Assembly: GCF_900313025.1 (NCBI RefSeq)
Contig: NZ_OMPQ01000013.1
Span: 248,001 to 312,000 of the forward strand
Source of the DNA: Pseudophaeobacter sp. EL27
Lineage (GTDB): Bacteria; Pseudomonadota; Alphaproteobacteria; Rhodobacterales; Rhodobacteraceae
Direction: 5' to 3'
Length of the DNA stretch: 64,000 nucleotides
A program made the translations under genes and the position numbers. Position 1 is the first letter of the stretch; each line of letters begins with the position of its first letter. Shown in pieces: positions 1-8,102 of this stretch. The notes beneath the pieces are model-generated. The model did not search any database and was not told the origin of the DNA. It saw only the letters and a list, made by a program, of their open reading frames with translations.

Positions 1-121
1 GCCAGTTGTGAGGCTTTGCTCAAGAAGTGATTAAAATTTGCAGGATCATCAAAGGGTTTGCATATTTTTCAAACTGTTACTTGAAAACTGAGAGACCCAG
101 CCCCATGCGCGATCTGGTAGC

Positions 122-172
122 TGTGCGAGATTTCGCACAGGGTATACCGGGGTTGTGCGGTTTTTCGCACAA
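122..172. promoter_or_regulatory. Paired palindromes resembling DctD upstream activator sites
   Basis: Two palindromes share half-sites TGTGCG and CGCACA separated by 6 bases: 122-139 and 154-171 (the second extends by one base pair on each side). Their centres are 32 bp apart, about three helical turns. From memory, rhizobial DctD activator sites have GTGCG/CGCAC half-sites of this kind. The pair lies just beyond the 3' end of dctD, so it probably serves a transporter gene (dctP type) left of the window. I saw no clear sigma-54 -24/-12 element near it. Assignment is inference. Confidence 0.55.
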
Positions 173-232
173 CTTAGAGCAAAAGACCAACACCCAGGGA
201 TTCGCCAATCCTCTCTAAAGGCTGTGCCCCAA

Positions 233-1465
233 CTAGGAGCGGCGATAATCTTCTGGGCGGATGCCATAGCGGGCCAGTTTGTCGTAGAAAGTCTTGCGAG
301 GCAGTTTCAACGCCTCTGCTGCCGCCGCAGCGCGGCCATTGTGACGTCCCAGTGCCGCAATCAACAAGGAGCGTTCCACCTGAGCCATTTGCTCTGCCAG
401 ACCCAGCTCAGCAGCACCACTGACCTCATCCGGCATACCCAGCACAAAGCGCATGGCCGCCGACATCAGCGAGCGTGCATTGCCCGGCCAATCCTGCGCC
501 ATCAAGGCCGCCAGATGTTCCTCACTGATTTGTGGCGCATCAATTCCGGCCTGTTCAGCGGCCTGCGCCACATAGAGCCGGAACATCACCGGAATATCAC
601 CCGGACGTTCCGCCAGCGATGGGATACGCACCCGCATGCCTTCCAGCCGGTAGTAAAGATCCGCACCAAAACCGCCCGCCGCCACAAGAGCCGCCAAATC
701 AGCAGTGCTGCCTGCGATCAACCGCGTCTCACCACCCTGTTCGATATAGTCCAGCACCGCGTATTGCAACGCTTCCGAGAGGCCCGAAACTTCATCCAGA
801 AACAGCGATCCCCCCGCCGCCTGCTGGCAAAGCTCCTGCAAGTCTGCGGCCTTCAGCCCCGCAGAGGGGGATTTGACAAAGGGTGCCTGCGCCCGTGGGG
901 ACATCAAATGGATGACCTCTGCCACCTTGGAAATCCCGCTGCCTGCCGGCCCCGCCACCAGAACCTCTGCCCCGGTTGGAGCAACGGCCCTGACCCGCGC
1001 CCGCAGTTCATCCGATTGGGGTGAGGTTCCAAACAACAATCTTGACGCCGGATCGCCCTCTTTCAGCTGCTGTTTGAAATCACGGTTTTCCAACACCAGA
1101 TGCCGGGTTTTCAGCGCCCTTTGCAGTGCTGCCAACAGGTCCGCCGTGACACAGGGTTTTTCCAGAAACCCAAAGGCGCCCTGCGTCATCGCCTTGACCG
1201 CCATGGGAATATCGCCCTCTCCCGTCAGCAGGATCACTGGCAGATCCTCATCAATGCCCTGCACATAGTCTAGCAGATGAAAGCCATCCCGCCCTGGCAT
1301 GCGGATATCAGACAGGATCACCCCATCAAACTCAGCGGTAATCAGATCCTTTGCCGCCACAAAGGAGCCCGCCGTGATCGGTTCCAGATCATTCAACTCC
1401 AGCGTCTGCGCCAGGGCCTCCCGCAGCGCGGCATCGTCATCAACGACCAAGATCTTACGGGTCAT
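233..1465 (-). CDS. dctD: C4-dicarboxylate response regulator DctD (degenerate AAA+ domain)
   Basis: NtrC-type response regulator of 410 aa, partner of the adjacent sensor DctB and expected to control C4-dicarboxylate uptake. Order: receiver domain (residues 1-120, phospho-acceptor Asp53 in VILSDIRMPG), AAA+ domain (about 145-340) and a Fis-type helix-turn-helix at the C-terminus (AAAEALKLPRKTFYDKL). The AAA+ domain is abnormal: the Walker A position reads GPAGSGIS (172-179) with Ile for the Lys, and the sigma-54-contacting GAFTGA loop is absent, the segment between PFV and the Walker B (LFLDE, 221-225) being shortened. It overlaps dctB by 4 nt. Sigma-54 activation is therefore doubtful; it may act on another holoenzyme. 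Confidence 0.85.
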   Translation of the reverse strand: MTRKILVVDDDAALREALAQTLELNDLEPITAGSFVAAKDLITAEFDGVILSDIRMPGRDGFHLLDYVQGIDEDLPVILLTGEGDIPMAVKAMTQGAFGFLEKPCVTADLLAALQRALKTRHLVLENRDFKQQLKEGDPASRLLFGTSPQSDELRARVRAVAPTGAEVLVAGPAGSGISKVAEVIHLMSPRAQAPFVKSPSAGLKAADLQELCQQAAGGSLFLDEVSGLSEALQYAVLDYIEQGGETRLIAGSTADLAALVAAGGFGADLYYRLEGMRVRIPSLAERPGDIPVMFRLYVAQAAEQAGIDAPQISEEHLAALMAQDWPGNARSLMSAAMRFVLGMPDEVSGAAELGLAEQMAQVERSLLIAALGRHNGRAAAAAEALKLPRKTFYDKLARYGIRPEDYRRS

Positions 1466-3201
1466 GTCGCGGCCCCCTCATCCCAGCGGTCCAGCTCAAC
1501 GGTGAACACTGCCCCGCGCGCACCATTCCTGCCGTGGATATTGCCGCCAAAGCTTTGCAGCAACCCGTAAGAGATCGACAGGCCCAGCCCCATGCCCTCG
1601 GAGCTGCTCACAACCTTGGTCGAGTAGAAGGGATCAAACATCTTCTCCGGTTCTTTGATGCCGGGGCCAATATCCGTCACAGCAACAGCCAGCCGTGTGC
1701 CTGCCTCCAGCGTTATACTGATGGCCCGATCTTCCTGCCCCAGCATCGCATCAGCCGCATTGTTGATCAGATTGACAAAAACCTGCGTGAGCCGCACTTC
1801 GCCCCCCCAGGCATAGATCGGATCATCCGCCTCTGGCGGGCTCCAGCTGAGCGTCACCGCATCAGTCTCCAGGCGCGAGCCGGTCAGCTCCACGGCGGTA
1901 TTGATGACCTGCACCAGATCCACCCGCGCCATGGGCTCGTTCTCGTTGCGCGAAAAGGCCCGCAGGTTCTTGATGATCCGCGCCATACGGGCCGACATGC
2001 TAGTTATGCGGGACAGGTTTTCCCCCACTCTGTCAATTTGGCCGCGCTGCAAAAACGCCTCACCGTTTTCGGCAAACTGCTGGATCGCCATCAAGGGCTG
2101 ATTCAGCTCGTGACTGATCCCCGCCGACATCTGCCCCAACGCCGACAGCTTGCCCGCCTGCACCAGCTCTTCCTGTGCCTTTTTCAACGCCGCCTCGGCC
2201 TCTTCACGCTCGCTTACTTCGCGCCGCAGCTGGCTGTTGGTGGATTGTAGCGCCCGCGTCCGGGTCTCAACACGGCTTTCCAACACAGCGTTGGCCTCAG
2301 CCAGGCTGCGGCGGCGCTCCATCGTCAGGAACAAAAAGGTGCCAAAGGCTAAACATAGGGCCCCCAAAGCAGCGGCCTGAAGCGATGCCAACCTACGGGC
2401 CGGAGCCACATCCACCAGGATCTGCCCGGTCAGCCCGATGATGGGCAGTGCCACCGTCAAATGCAGCGCACGGCTCGGCAGGTAAGCACTGCCAGACAGC
2501 TTCCAGATCTCATAGCCGCCCACAGATAAAACCTCATAGTCCAGCTGCTCCTCTGCTGGGACTACAGCTCCTTGCCGTTCCCCTGTCTGCTGCCAGAACA
2601 GTAGTTCGGGTCGGTTGGAAATAAAGACCTCGTCATGATCATTGGTAAAAAACACTGCCGGCAGGGATCCACGCCAAGTCTGCTCCACGTCCTCCACGTC
2701 GGCAACCACCACAAGAACCCCGGACACCCCTGCCCCCGGCGCAAAATTGGGCGCGGCATAAAAATAGGCACGCCGCCCGTTGCCCCTCAGCACATCCGAG
2801 CCAATGCCAAGTGCCCCTTGCATGGCTCGCTGGAAATAGCCTTCACCCGCGATATCGCCACCCGTGACCCCTTCGGCTGCGGCCAGCACTTTGCCTGCGG
2901 GATCTGCATAGAAAACATCCAGAGCCGAGGTTTTATCGGCGATGCTGCGCAGCACCCGGCGGGCTTCGACGCGCTCCGCCTCAGTCCCTAACTGCTCCAA
3001 CACGGGGTGATCCGCTGTCAGCACCGCGAGTTCTTGGTAGATCTGCAACTGGGTGCTGACCCGATCAGAGGCCAGAGCAAGATCCGCAACACTGCGCTTG
3101 GCCAGGGAATCCAGCGCCTGACGATAGCCATAGATCCAGCTCGCTCCGACTATACAAAACACCGCCAAGGCAAATCCCAGCAGCAATGACCATCTTCGCA
3201 T
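1462..3201 (-). CDS. dctB: C4-dicarboxylate sensor histidine kinase DctB
   Basis: Membrane sensor kinase, 579 aa, expected to sense dicarboxylates in the periplasm and phosphorylate DctD. N-terminal transmembrane helix (WSLLLGFALAVFCIVGASW), a periplasmic PAS/Cache-like sensor of about 250 residues, a second helix (AALGALCLAFGTFLFL), a coiled-coil linker, then the dimerisation domain with the phospho-His (SALGQMSAGISHELNQPL) and an ATPase domain with N, G1 and G2 boxes (NLINNAADAM, DIGPGI, GMGLGLSISYG). I chose ATG 3201, which starts with a signal-anchor; a TTG at 3249 would add 16 residues. Its stop overlaps the dctD start, so the two are co-translated. Confidence 0.9.
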   Translation of the reverse strand: MRRWSLLLGFALAVFCIVGASWIYGYRQALDSLAKRSVADLALASDRVSTQLQIYQELAVLTADHPVLEQLGTEAERVEARRVLRSIADKTSALDVFYADPAGKVLAAAEGVTGGDIAGEGYFQRAMQGALGIGSDVLRGNGRRAYFYAAPNFAPGAGVSGVLVVVADVEDVEQTWRGSLPAVFFTNDHDEVFISNRPELLFWQQTGERQGAVVPAEEQLDYEVLSVGGYEIWKLSGSAYLPSRALHLTVALPIIGLTGQILVDVAPARRLASLQAAALGALCLAFGTFLFLTMERRRSLAEANAVLESRVETRTRALQSTNSQLRREVSEREEAEAALKKAQEELVQAGKLSALGQMSAGISHELNQPLMAIQQFAENGEAFLQRGQIDRVGENLSRITSMSARMARIIKNLRAFSRNENEPMARVDLVQVINTAVELTGSRLETDAVTLSWSPPEADDPIYAWGGEVRLTQVFVNLINNAADAMLGQEDRAISITLEAGTRLAVAVTDIGPGIKEPEKMFDPFYSTKVVSSSEGMGLGLSISYGLLQSFGGNIHGRNGARGAVFTVELDRWDEGAAT

Positions 3202-3291
3202 CACGTTTTGGCTCTCTCTTGACCCTTGGTATTTTTGCCAGTCTAGCAAGACTGCTCTTGCAAAGACCAGCCATCAAGGCAAAGTCGGGCC

Positions 3292-4473
3292 ATGAAAACA
3301 GTCAGCCAATCCCCGACAGATCCAGCCTTTGTGCAAGACCCCTATCCGTTTTATGAAAAAGCCCGCGCCCAGGCTGGGCTGAACTACTGGCAAAACTACG
3401 GCATGCCAGCCGCCTTTCGCCGTGCTGCGGTGCATGCGATCCTGCGTGATCGCCGTTTTGGCCGAGAAATGCCGCCAGAAATGGCCAAACCGCCCCCCAC
3501 ACATCTGGCCCCCTTCCTGGCGGTCGAAGCCCATTCCATGCTGGAGGCAGAACCGCCCCGCCATACCCGCCTTCGAAAACTGGTGATGCGCGCCTTTACC
3601 TCTCGCGAGGTTCAAGCCCAGGAAACAGGGATCACAGCCCTTTGCCACAGCCTGATTGATGCCTTCCCAGATGATCCTTTTGACCTTCTGTCCGCCTATT
3701 GCACCCAGGTGCCCGTCATAACCATCTGCCGCCTGCTCGGGGTGCCTGTCGAGATGGCGCCACAACTCCTGAACTGGTCCCATGACATGGTGGCAATGTA
3801 TCAGGCCGCCAGAACCAATGACACCGAGCATGCCGCCGCCAGGGCCGCACAGGAGTTCACGGATTTTCTGTCTGACTATGTGCAACAGCGGCGTTCAACC
3901 CCTGCTGAAGACCTCATCACCCGGTTGATTGCCGCAGAGGAAGAAGGCGACAAGCTCAGCAATGATGAACTGATCGGCACCTGTATTCTTTTGCTCAACG
4001 CCGGCCATGAGGCCTCGGTGCATGCCCTTGGGAACGGTGTCAAAACCCTGTTGCAGCAGGGCTGGGATCCGGCCTGGCTTGCGGCGGAGGGCATTGAAAA
4101 CCTGGTGGAAGAAGTCCTGCGGTATGACCCGCCACTACATATGTTCACCCGCTACGCCTATGAAGAGATCGACGTCATGGGGCACAGGTTTCAGCGCGGC
4201 GATCAGGTGGCGCTACTGCTGGCCTCTGCCAACCGGGACCCGGCAGCCGAAGATGAGGCCGAAGTCTTTGACCCCACGCGCCCGGCCCGCACCAATATGT
4301 CCTTTGGTGGCGGCCTGCATTTCTGTGTCGGCGCCCCCCTAGCGCGGCTGGAAATGCAGATCGCCCTGCCCATTCTGTTTGCGCGCTGCCCCAATCTAAA
4401 TCTCGCCGCAGCGCCGCGCTACAGTAACAGCTACCATTTTCACGGACTCACCCGGCTGATGGTCACCCGCTAG
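3292..4473 (+). CDS. Cytochrome P450
   Basis: Soluble bacterial P450, 393 aa, normal class I length. Visible motifs: the I-helix oxygen-activation segment LLNAGHEAS (about residues 237-245), the K-helix ExxR in EEVLRYDPPL, and the haem-binding loop FGGGLHFCVGAPLARLE with the thiolate Cys near residue 345. The substrate cannot be read from the sequence. It is transcribed divergently from dctB with about 90 bp between the two starts. No ferredoxin or ferredoxin reductase lies next to it; the ferredoxin-NADP reductase 5 kb away could supply electrons, which is speculation. The ATG follows GTCGGGCC, a weak ribosome-binding site. Confidence 0.92.
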   Translation: MKTVSQSPTDPAFVQDPYPFYEKARAQAGLNYWQNYGMPAAFRRAAVHAILRDRRFGREMPPEMAKPPPTHLAPFLAVEAHSMLEAEPPRHTRLRKLVMRAFTSREVQAQETGITALCHSLIDAFPDDPFDLLSAYCTQVPVITICRLLGVPVEMAPQLLNWSHDMVAMYQAARTNDTEHAAARAAQEFTDFLSDYVQQRRSTPAEDLITRLIAAEEEGDKLSNDELIGTCILLLNAGHEASVHALGNGVKTLLQQGWDPAWLAAEGIENLVEEVLRYDPPLHMFTRYAYEEIDVMGHRFQRGDQVALLLASANRDPAAEDEAEVFDPTRPARTNMSFGGGLHFCVGAPLARLEMQIALPILFARCPNLNLAAAPRYSNSYHFHGLTRLMVTR

Positions 4474-4486
4474 ACCCGCCCCGCGG

Positions 4487-4534
4487 GTCAAGGAGGGCCA
4501 AAGGCCCCCGTGCTCCGCACGGCCTGTCCTTGAC
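4487..4534. repeat. Branched palindromic intergenic element A
   Basis: A closing stem GTCAAGGA (4487-4494) pairs with TCCTTGAC (4527-4534) and encloses two hairpins: GGGCC-AAA-GGCCC (4495-4507) and CCGTGC-TCC-GCACGG (4508-4522). This predicts a three-way junction in either strand. It starts 13 bases after the P450 stop, so it may also end that transcript. Similar architecture recurs near 35.3 kb and 46.5 kb. Confidence 0.6.
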
Positions 4535-4559
4535 GCGCAAAAGACATCAAACTGGATAT

Positions 4560-4594
4560 GGCGTCTTCAGGGGCAGACCTGCCCCTGAAGCGCC
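4560..4594. terminator. Long hairpin between convergent P450 and lrp genes
   Basis: An 11 bp perfect stem CTTCAGGGGCA/TGCCCCTGAAG with loop GACC, extended by GGCG/CGCC around a single bulged T. It lies between two convergent genes and probably terminates one or both. There is no clean U-tract, so the role is inferred from shape and position. Confidence 0.5.
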
Positions 4595-4700
4595 TCTTAG
4601 CAGGTCAAACCAAATCACCCAGCTTCACTGCCGCCTATGTTCTGCGTCGCCGGGCCACAGGCAGAAATAGGTGCGCGGAAGCGCCCCTTTTAGCTATGTC

Positions 4701-5168
4701 TCAGCTCTCCAGCGGCAGCATGGTGGTGGATTTAATCTCCTCCATCGACAACAGCGCCGTCACATTATGCACCTTCACCTCGGAAATCAGCGCCTGATAG
4801 AACACATCATAGGCCCGGGCGTTCTGCACCCGCACCTTGAGGATATAGTCGATATCCCCCGCCAGGCGATGCGCCTCCTGCACTTCTGGGCGATCCTGCA
4901 GGGCCTTCAGGAACTTGGCCTGCCAGTCGGCCTCATGCTCTGAGGTGCGGATCAAAACAAAGAAACAGGCCTCAAACCCCAGCGCCTCGGCATCCAGAAC
5001 AACAGTCTGCTGACCAATCACCCCGGCCTCGCGCAATTTGCGGATCCGATTCCACACTGGGGTCTTCGAACTGCCCACTTGCCGGGCGATTTCATCCAGC
5101 GATTGACCGGCATCGCGCTGCAGCTCCGCCAGGATTTTCCGGTCCGTGGCATCGATCCGTACTGTCAT
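4701..5168 (-). CDS. Lrp/AsnC family transcriptional regulator
   Basis: Full-length Lrp/AsnC regulator, 155 aa. The N-terminal winged helix-turn-helix (IDATDRKILAELQRDAGQSLDEIARQVG) is followed by a RAM ligand/oligomerisation domain. It is divergent from the SUMT-led sulfate assimilation operon with 146 bp between starts, and that gap carries two similar imperfect palindromes. The placement suggests it controls the sulfur operon, perhaps in response to a sulfur amino acid. That is inference; the effector cannot be read from the protein. Confidence 0.9.
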   Translation of the reverse strand: MTVRIDATDRKILAELQRDAGQSLDEIARQVGSSKTPVWNRIRKLREAGVIGQQTVVLDAEALGFEACFFVLIRTSEHEADWQAKFLKALQDRPEVQEAHRLAGDIDYILKVRVQNARAYDVFYQALISEVKVHNVTALLSMEEIKSTTMLPLES

Positions 5169-5219
5169 TCTCGTTTTCCCTCTGTTTCAGGACCAATCTA
5201 TCTGCACATCCCGCCTCAT

Positions 5220-5273
5220 GGGACAATGTTCCTTATTTCCCCAAGACTATAGCGCAATAGCGGGAATATTTCC
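5220..5273. promoter_or_regulatory. Two similar palindromes in the lrp-SUMT divergent gap
   Basis: GGGACAATGTTCC (5220-5232) and GGGAATATTTCC (5262-5273) share the pattern GGRA-(AT-rich)-TTCC and start 42 bp apart, about four helical turns. Lrp-family octamers commonly bind phased imperfect palindromes with AT-rich centres. The pair lies between the divergent regulator and the sulfite reduction operon, so it is the best operator candidate. Confidence 0.45.
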
Positions 5274-5314
5274 TATATCTACCCTCAAGTCAAACAACAG
5301 CAAAGAGGCCTGAC

Positions 5315-6133
5315 ATGACCGGTCCAGAAACACATATCGCAAAAGCCACCGCTCACACCCGCAGCGGCATGTGTTGCCTTGTCCAAGGTCAGGTGGCCTT
5401 TGCCGGCTCAGGACCCGGCGATCCCGATCTGCTAACGGTCAAGGTCGCCCGCGCTCTGCAAGAGGCCGAGGTGCTGCTTTTTGACCGTCTGGTCAGCGCC
5501 GAGATTCTGGCTCTTGCCGGTGAACACACCCTGCTGGAAGACGTCGGCAAAGAGGGTTTTGGCCCCTCGATGAGCCAGGAAGAGATCTGCGCCCGCATGG
5601 TGGCCCATGCGCAGGCCGGCAAAAAGGTGCTGCGGCTCAAATCCGGTGATCCCACCATTTTTGGTCGTCTGGACGAAGAACTCACCGCCTGCGAAGAGGC
5701 TGGTATCGCCTATCAGATCATGCCCGGCATCACTGCCGCCTCCGCCGCTGTCGCCGGTATCGGCCAAAGCCTGACCCAGCGCGGCCGCAATTCCTCGGTG
5801 CGGTTTCTCACCGGCCACGACATGAAGGGCTTTGCCGATCAGGACTGGGCCGCTCTGGCGCGCCCCGGCGAGGTCGCCGCCATCTACATGGGTAAAAAGT
5901 CCGCCCGTTTTGTGCAGGGGCGTTTGATCATGCATGGCGCCAATCGCGCCACGCCGGTCACCGTGATCGAAAATGCCTCACGTGCCGATCAGCGCCTCCT
6001 TGAGACCACGCTGGACCGGCTGCCAACAGATCTGGCAGCGGCCGCCTTTGACGGCCCCGCCCTCACCTTCCTGGGCCTTGCCCCACGCCAAAGCGTGGCC
6101 GCCCTCACCGACCTGAACATGGAGCTTGCATAA
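5315..6133 (+). CDS. cobA: Uroporphyrinogen-III C-methyltransferase (SUMT, siroheme branch)
   Basis: Transfers two methyl groups from S-adenosylmethionine to uroporphyrinogen III to give precorrin-2, the precursor of the sirohaem needed by the sulfite reductase two genes downstream. 272 aa. A short N-terminal extension leads into the methylase fold: GSGPGDPDLLTVKVARAL, then the VLRLKSGDPTIFGR loop (about residues 105-118), then MPGITAASAAVAGIG. The precorrin-2 dehydrogenase/ferrochelatase half of multifunctional CysG is missing, so that step must be encoded elsewhere. The stop codon overlaps the next ATG by one base. The cobA name follows SUMT usage; many annotators would write cysG. Confidence 0.9.
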   Translation: MTGPETHIAKATAHTRSGMCCLVQGQVAFAGSGPGDPDLLTVKVARALQEAEVLLFDRLVSAEILALAGEHTLLEDVGKEGFGPSMSQEEICARMVAHAQAGKKVLRLKSGDPTIFGRLDEELTACEEAGIAYQIMPGITAASAAVAGIGQSLTQRGRNSSVRFLTGHDMKGFADQDWAALARPGEVAAIYMGKKSARFVQGRLIMHGANRATPVTVIENASRADQRLLETTLDRLPTDLAAAAFDGPALTFLGLAPRQSVAALTDLNMELA

Positions 6134-6441
6134 TGGCCCGCCCCTTTACCCCCAAAGTCATCACCGCCAATGATCTGCTGGAAGGTGACGTAATCTACTT
6201 CAAGGCCGACAACAGCTGGAGCCGCGATCTGGCCGAGGCCGAACTGATCGTTGATGAGGCCGAGGCGCAGCTGCGCCTGCTGGATGCTGAAAAGCAGAAT
6301 ATCAAAATCGTTGGCGCCTATCTGGCCGACGCCAAAGCCGGTGAAAACGGCCCCGAGCCAGTGCATTTCCGCGAGGATTTCCGCCGCAAGGGTCCATCCA
6401 ACTACAGCCACGGCAAGCAGGAGGCCGAAGCCCATGTATAA
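6133..6441 (+). CDS. DUF2849 domain protein of the sulfite reductase operon
   Basis: 102 aa, soluble, acidic, with no signal peptide or membrane segment. I recognise it as the DUF2849 type found directly upstream of sulfite reductase in alphaproteobacteria. No catalytic motif is visible. It overlaps the preceding SUMT gene by one base and the following reductase by 8 bases, so translation is coupled and a role with the reductase (assembly, cofactor or electron delivery) is plausible but unproven. The C-terminal tail is polar (GPSNYSHGKQEAEA). Confidence 0.8.
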   Translation: MARPFTPKVITANDLLEGDVIYFKADNSWSRDLAEAELIVDEAEAQLRLLDAEKQNIKIVGAYLADAKAGENGPEPVHFREDFRRKGPSNYSHGKQEAEAHV

Positions 6442-8098
6442 GTACAACGCTTTTGACGAAGCCTTTCTGGCAGAACGCAACGCCCAGTTCCGCGCCCAGG
6501 TCGAGCGCCGCATCGACGGCTCGCTGACCGAGGATGAGTTCAAGCCGCTACGCCTGATGAATGGCGTCTATCTGCAGCTGCACGCCTATATGCTGCGGGT
6601 CGCCATCCCCTATGGCACCCTGAATTCAGCCCAGATGCGCGCCTTGGCGCTGCTGGCGGAAAAGTGGGACAAGGGCTATGGCCATTTCACCACCCGCCAG
6701 AACATCCAGTACAACTGGCCCAAGCTCAACGACATCCCCGATATGCTGGATGCCCTGGGTGAGGTTGGCCTGCACGCGATCCAGACCTCGGGCAATACCA
6801 TCCGCAACACAACGGCAGATCACTTTGCCGGGGCGGCTGCGGATGAGCTGACGGATCCGCGCCCCTATGCGGAGCTGATCCGCCAGTGGTCCACCGACCA
6901 CCCCGAATTCCAGTTCCTGGGTCGCAAGTTCAAGATCGGCATCACCGGCAGCCCCAATGACCGCGCCGTGGTCAAAGCCCATGACGTGGGCCTGCGCATG
7001 GTGGAAAAAGACGGCGAGATCGGTTTTGAAGTCATCGTTGGTGGCGGCCTTGGTCGTACGCCGATGGTTGGCAAAATCATCCGGGATTTCCTGCCACAGG
7101 CGGATTTGCTGCCCTATCTGGAATCCGTGCTCAGCGTCTATAACGTGCTGGGACGCCGTGATAACAAATACAAGGCCCGCATCAAGATCACCGTTCAGGA
7201 AAACGGCATCGAGAAGATCCGCGAGCTGGTCGAGGCCCGCTTTGCGGAGCGCAAACCTGAGTTTGACGGCACTGACCAAGAGCTTCTGGCCGAGATCAAG
7301 ACCCATTTCACTCCGCCTGCGTTGCGTGCAGGGGCAACCGATGCCTATCAGGCGGCCTATGATGCGGATCCAGTGTTCCGCGCCTGGGCGGATACCAACC
7401 TGGCCGAGCACCGTGATGCAAACCATGCCATTGTCACTATCTCGATCAAAAAGCATGGCGACACCCCCGGCGACGCCACTGCCGAACAGATGCGGGTGAT
7501 GGCGGATCTGGCCGAAGAGCTTGGTTATGACGAGCTGCGCATCAGCCACCAGCAGAACGTGATCCTGCCGCATGTCCATAAAAACGACCTGCCTGCGATC
7601 CATGCCCGTTTGAAAGAACAGGCCCTGGCCACCGCCAATATCGGTCTGATCTCGGATATCATCGCCTGCCCCGGCATGGATTACTGCGCCCTTGCCACGG
7701 CACGCTCGATCCCGGTGGCGCAGGAGATTGCCACCCGTTTTGAAGACCTGAAGCTGGAGCATGACATCGGTCATCTGCAGATCAAGATCTCAGGCTGCAT
7801 CAATGCCTGCGGCCACCACCATGTGGCCCATATCGGCATTCTCGGGCTGGACCGCGCCGGAGTGGAAAACTACCAGATCACGCTGGGCGGCGACGCCACC
7901 GAGACCGCTGCCATCGGCAAACGCACCGGTCCCGGCTTTGCCTATGACGAGATCGTCCCGGCCGTCGAGCGCCTGGTAGAGGCCTATATGGAAATCCGCA
8001 CCGACGAGACTGAGACCTTCCTGGAAACCTATCGCCGTCTCGGCATGGAGCCCTTCAAGTCCGCGCTCTACCCCGAGGCTCAGAAAAAGGTGGCATAG
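6434..8098 (+). CDS. cysI: Nitrite/sulfite reductase haemoprotein subunit
   Basis: Six-electron reduction of sulfite to sulfide with sirohaem and a [4Fe-4S] cluster; 554 aa. It has the duplicated ferredoxin-like/sirohaem reductase repeats. Cluster-ligand cysteines appear as CPGMDYC (about residues 413-419) and GCINACGHHH (about 455-464). The ORF is open further upstream, but ATG 6434 starts a family-typical MYKYNAFDEAF and overlaps the DUF2849 gene by 8 bases. Lying between SUMT and APS reductase genes, it is most likely the assimilatory sulfite reductase rather than a nitrite reductase. Confidence 0.92.
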   Translation: MYKYNAFDEAFLAERNAQFRAQVERRIDGSLTEDEFKPLRLMNGVYLQLHAYMLRVAIPYGTLNSAQMRALALLAEKWDKGYGHFTTRQNIQYNWPKLNDIPDMLDALGEVGLHAIQTSGNTIRNTTADHFAGAAADELTDPRPYAELIRQWSTDHPEFQFLGRKFKIGITGSPNDRAVVKAHDVGLRMVEKDGEIGFEVIVGGGLGRTPMVGKIIRDFLPQADLLPYLESVLSVYNVLGRRDNKYKARIKITVQENGIEKIRELVEARFAERKPEFDGTDQELLAEIKTHFTPPALRAGATDAYQAAYDADPVFRAWADTNLAEHRDANHAIVTISIKKHGDTPGDATAEQMRVMADLAEELGYDELRISHQQNVILPHVHKNDLPAIHARLKEQALATANIGLISDIIACPGMDYCALATARSIPVAQEIATRFEDLKLEHDIGHLQIKISGCINACGHHHVAHIGILGLDRAGVENYQITLGGDATETAAIGKRTGPGFAYDEIVPAVERLVEAYMEIRTDETETFLETYRRLGMEPFKSALYPEAQKKVA

Positions 8099-8102
8099 CC
8101 CC

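Noticed and set aside
1-121. Sigma-54 promoter next to the DctD-like sites
   Set aside because: No GG-N10-GC with reasonable flanks on either strand of the visible part.
155-1024. Long plus-strand open frame across dctD
   Set aside because: Basic, His/Arg/Gln-rich translation without family resemblance, antisense to the well-supported dctD. It is a GC-rich shadow.
6251-6433. Upstream extension of the sulfite reductase frame
   Set aside because: The extra 61 residues are Arg/Pro-rich, out of frame with the DUF2849 gene that occupies this DNA, and family members start at MYKYNAF.
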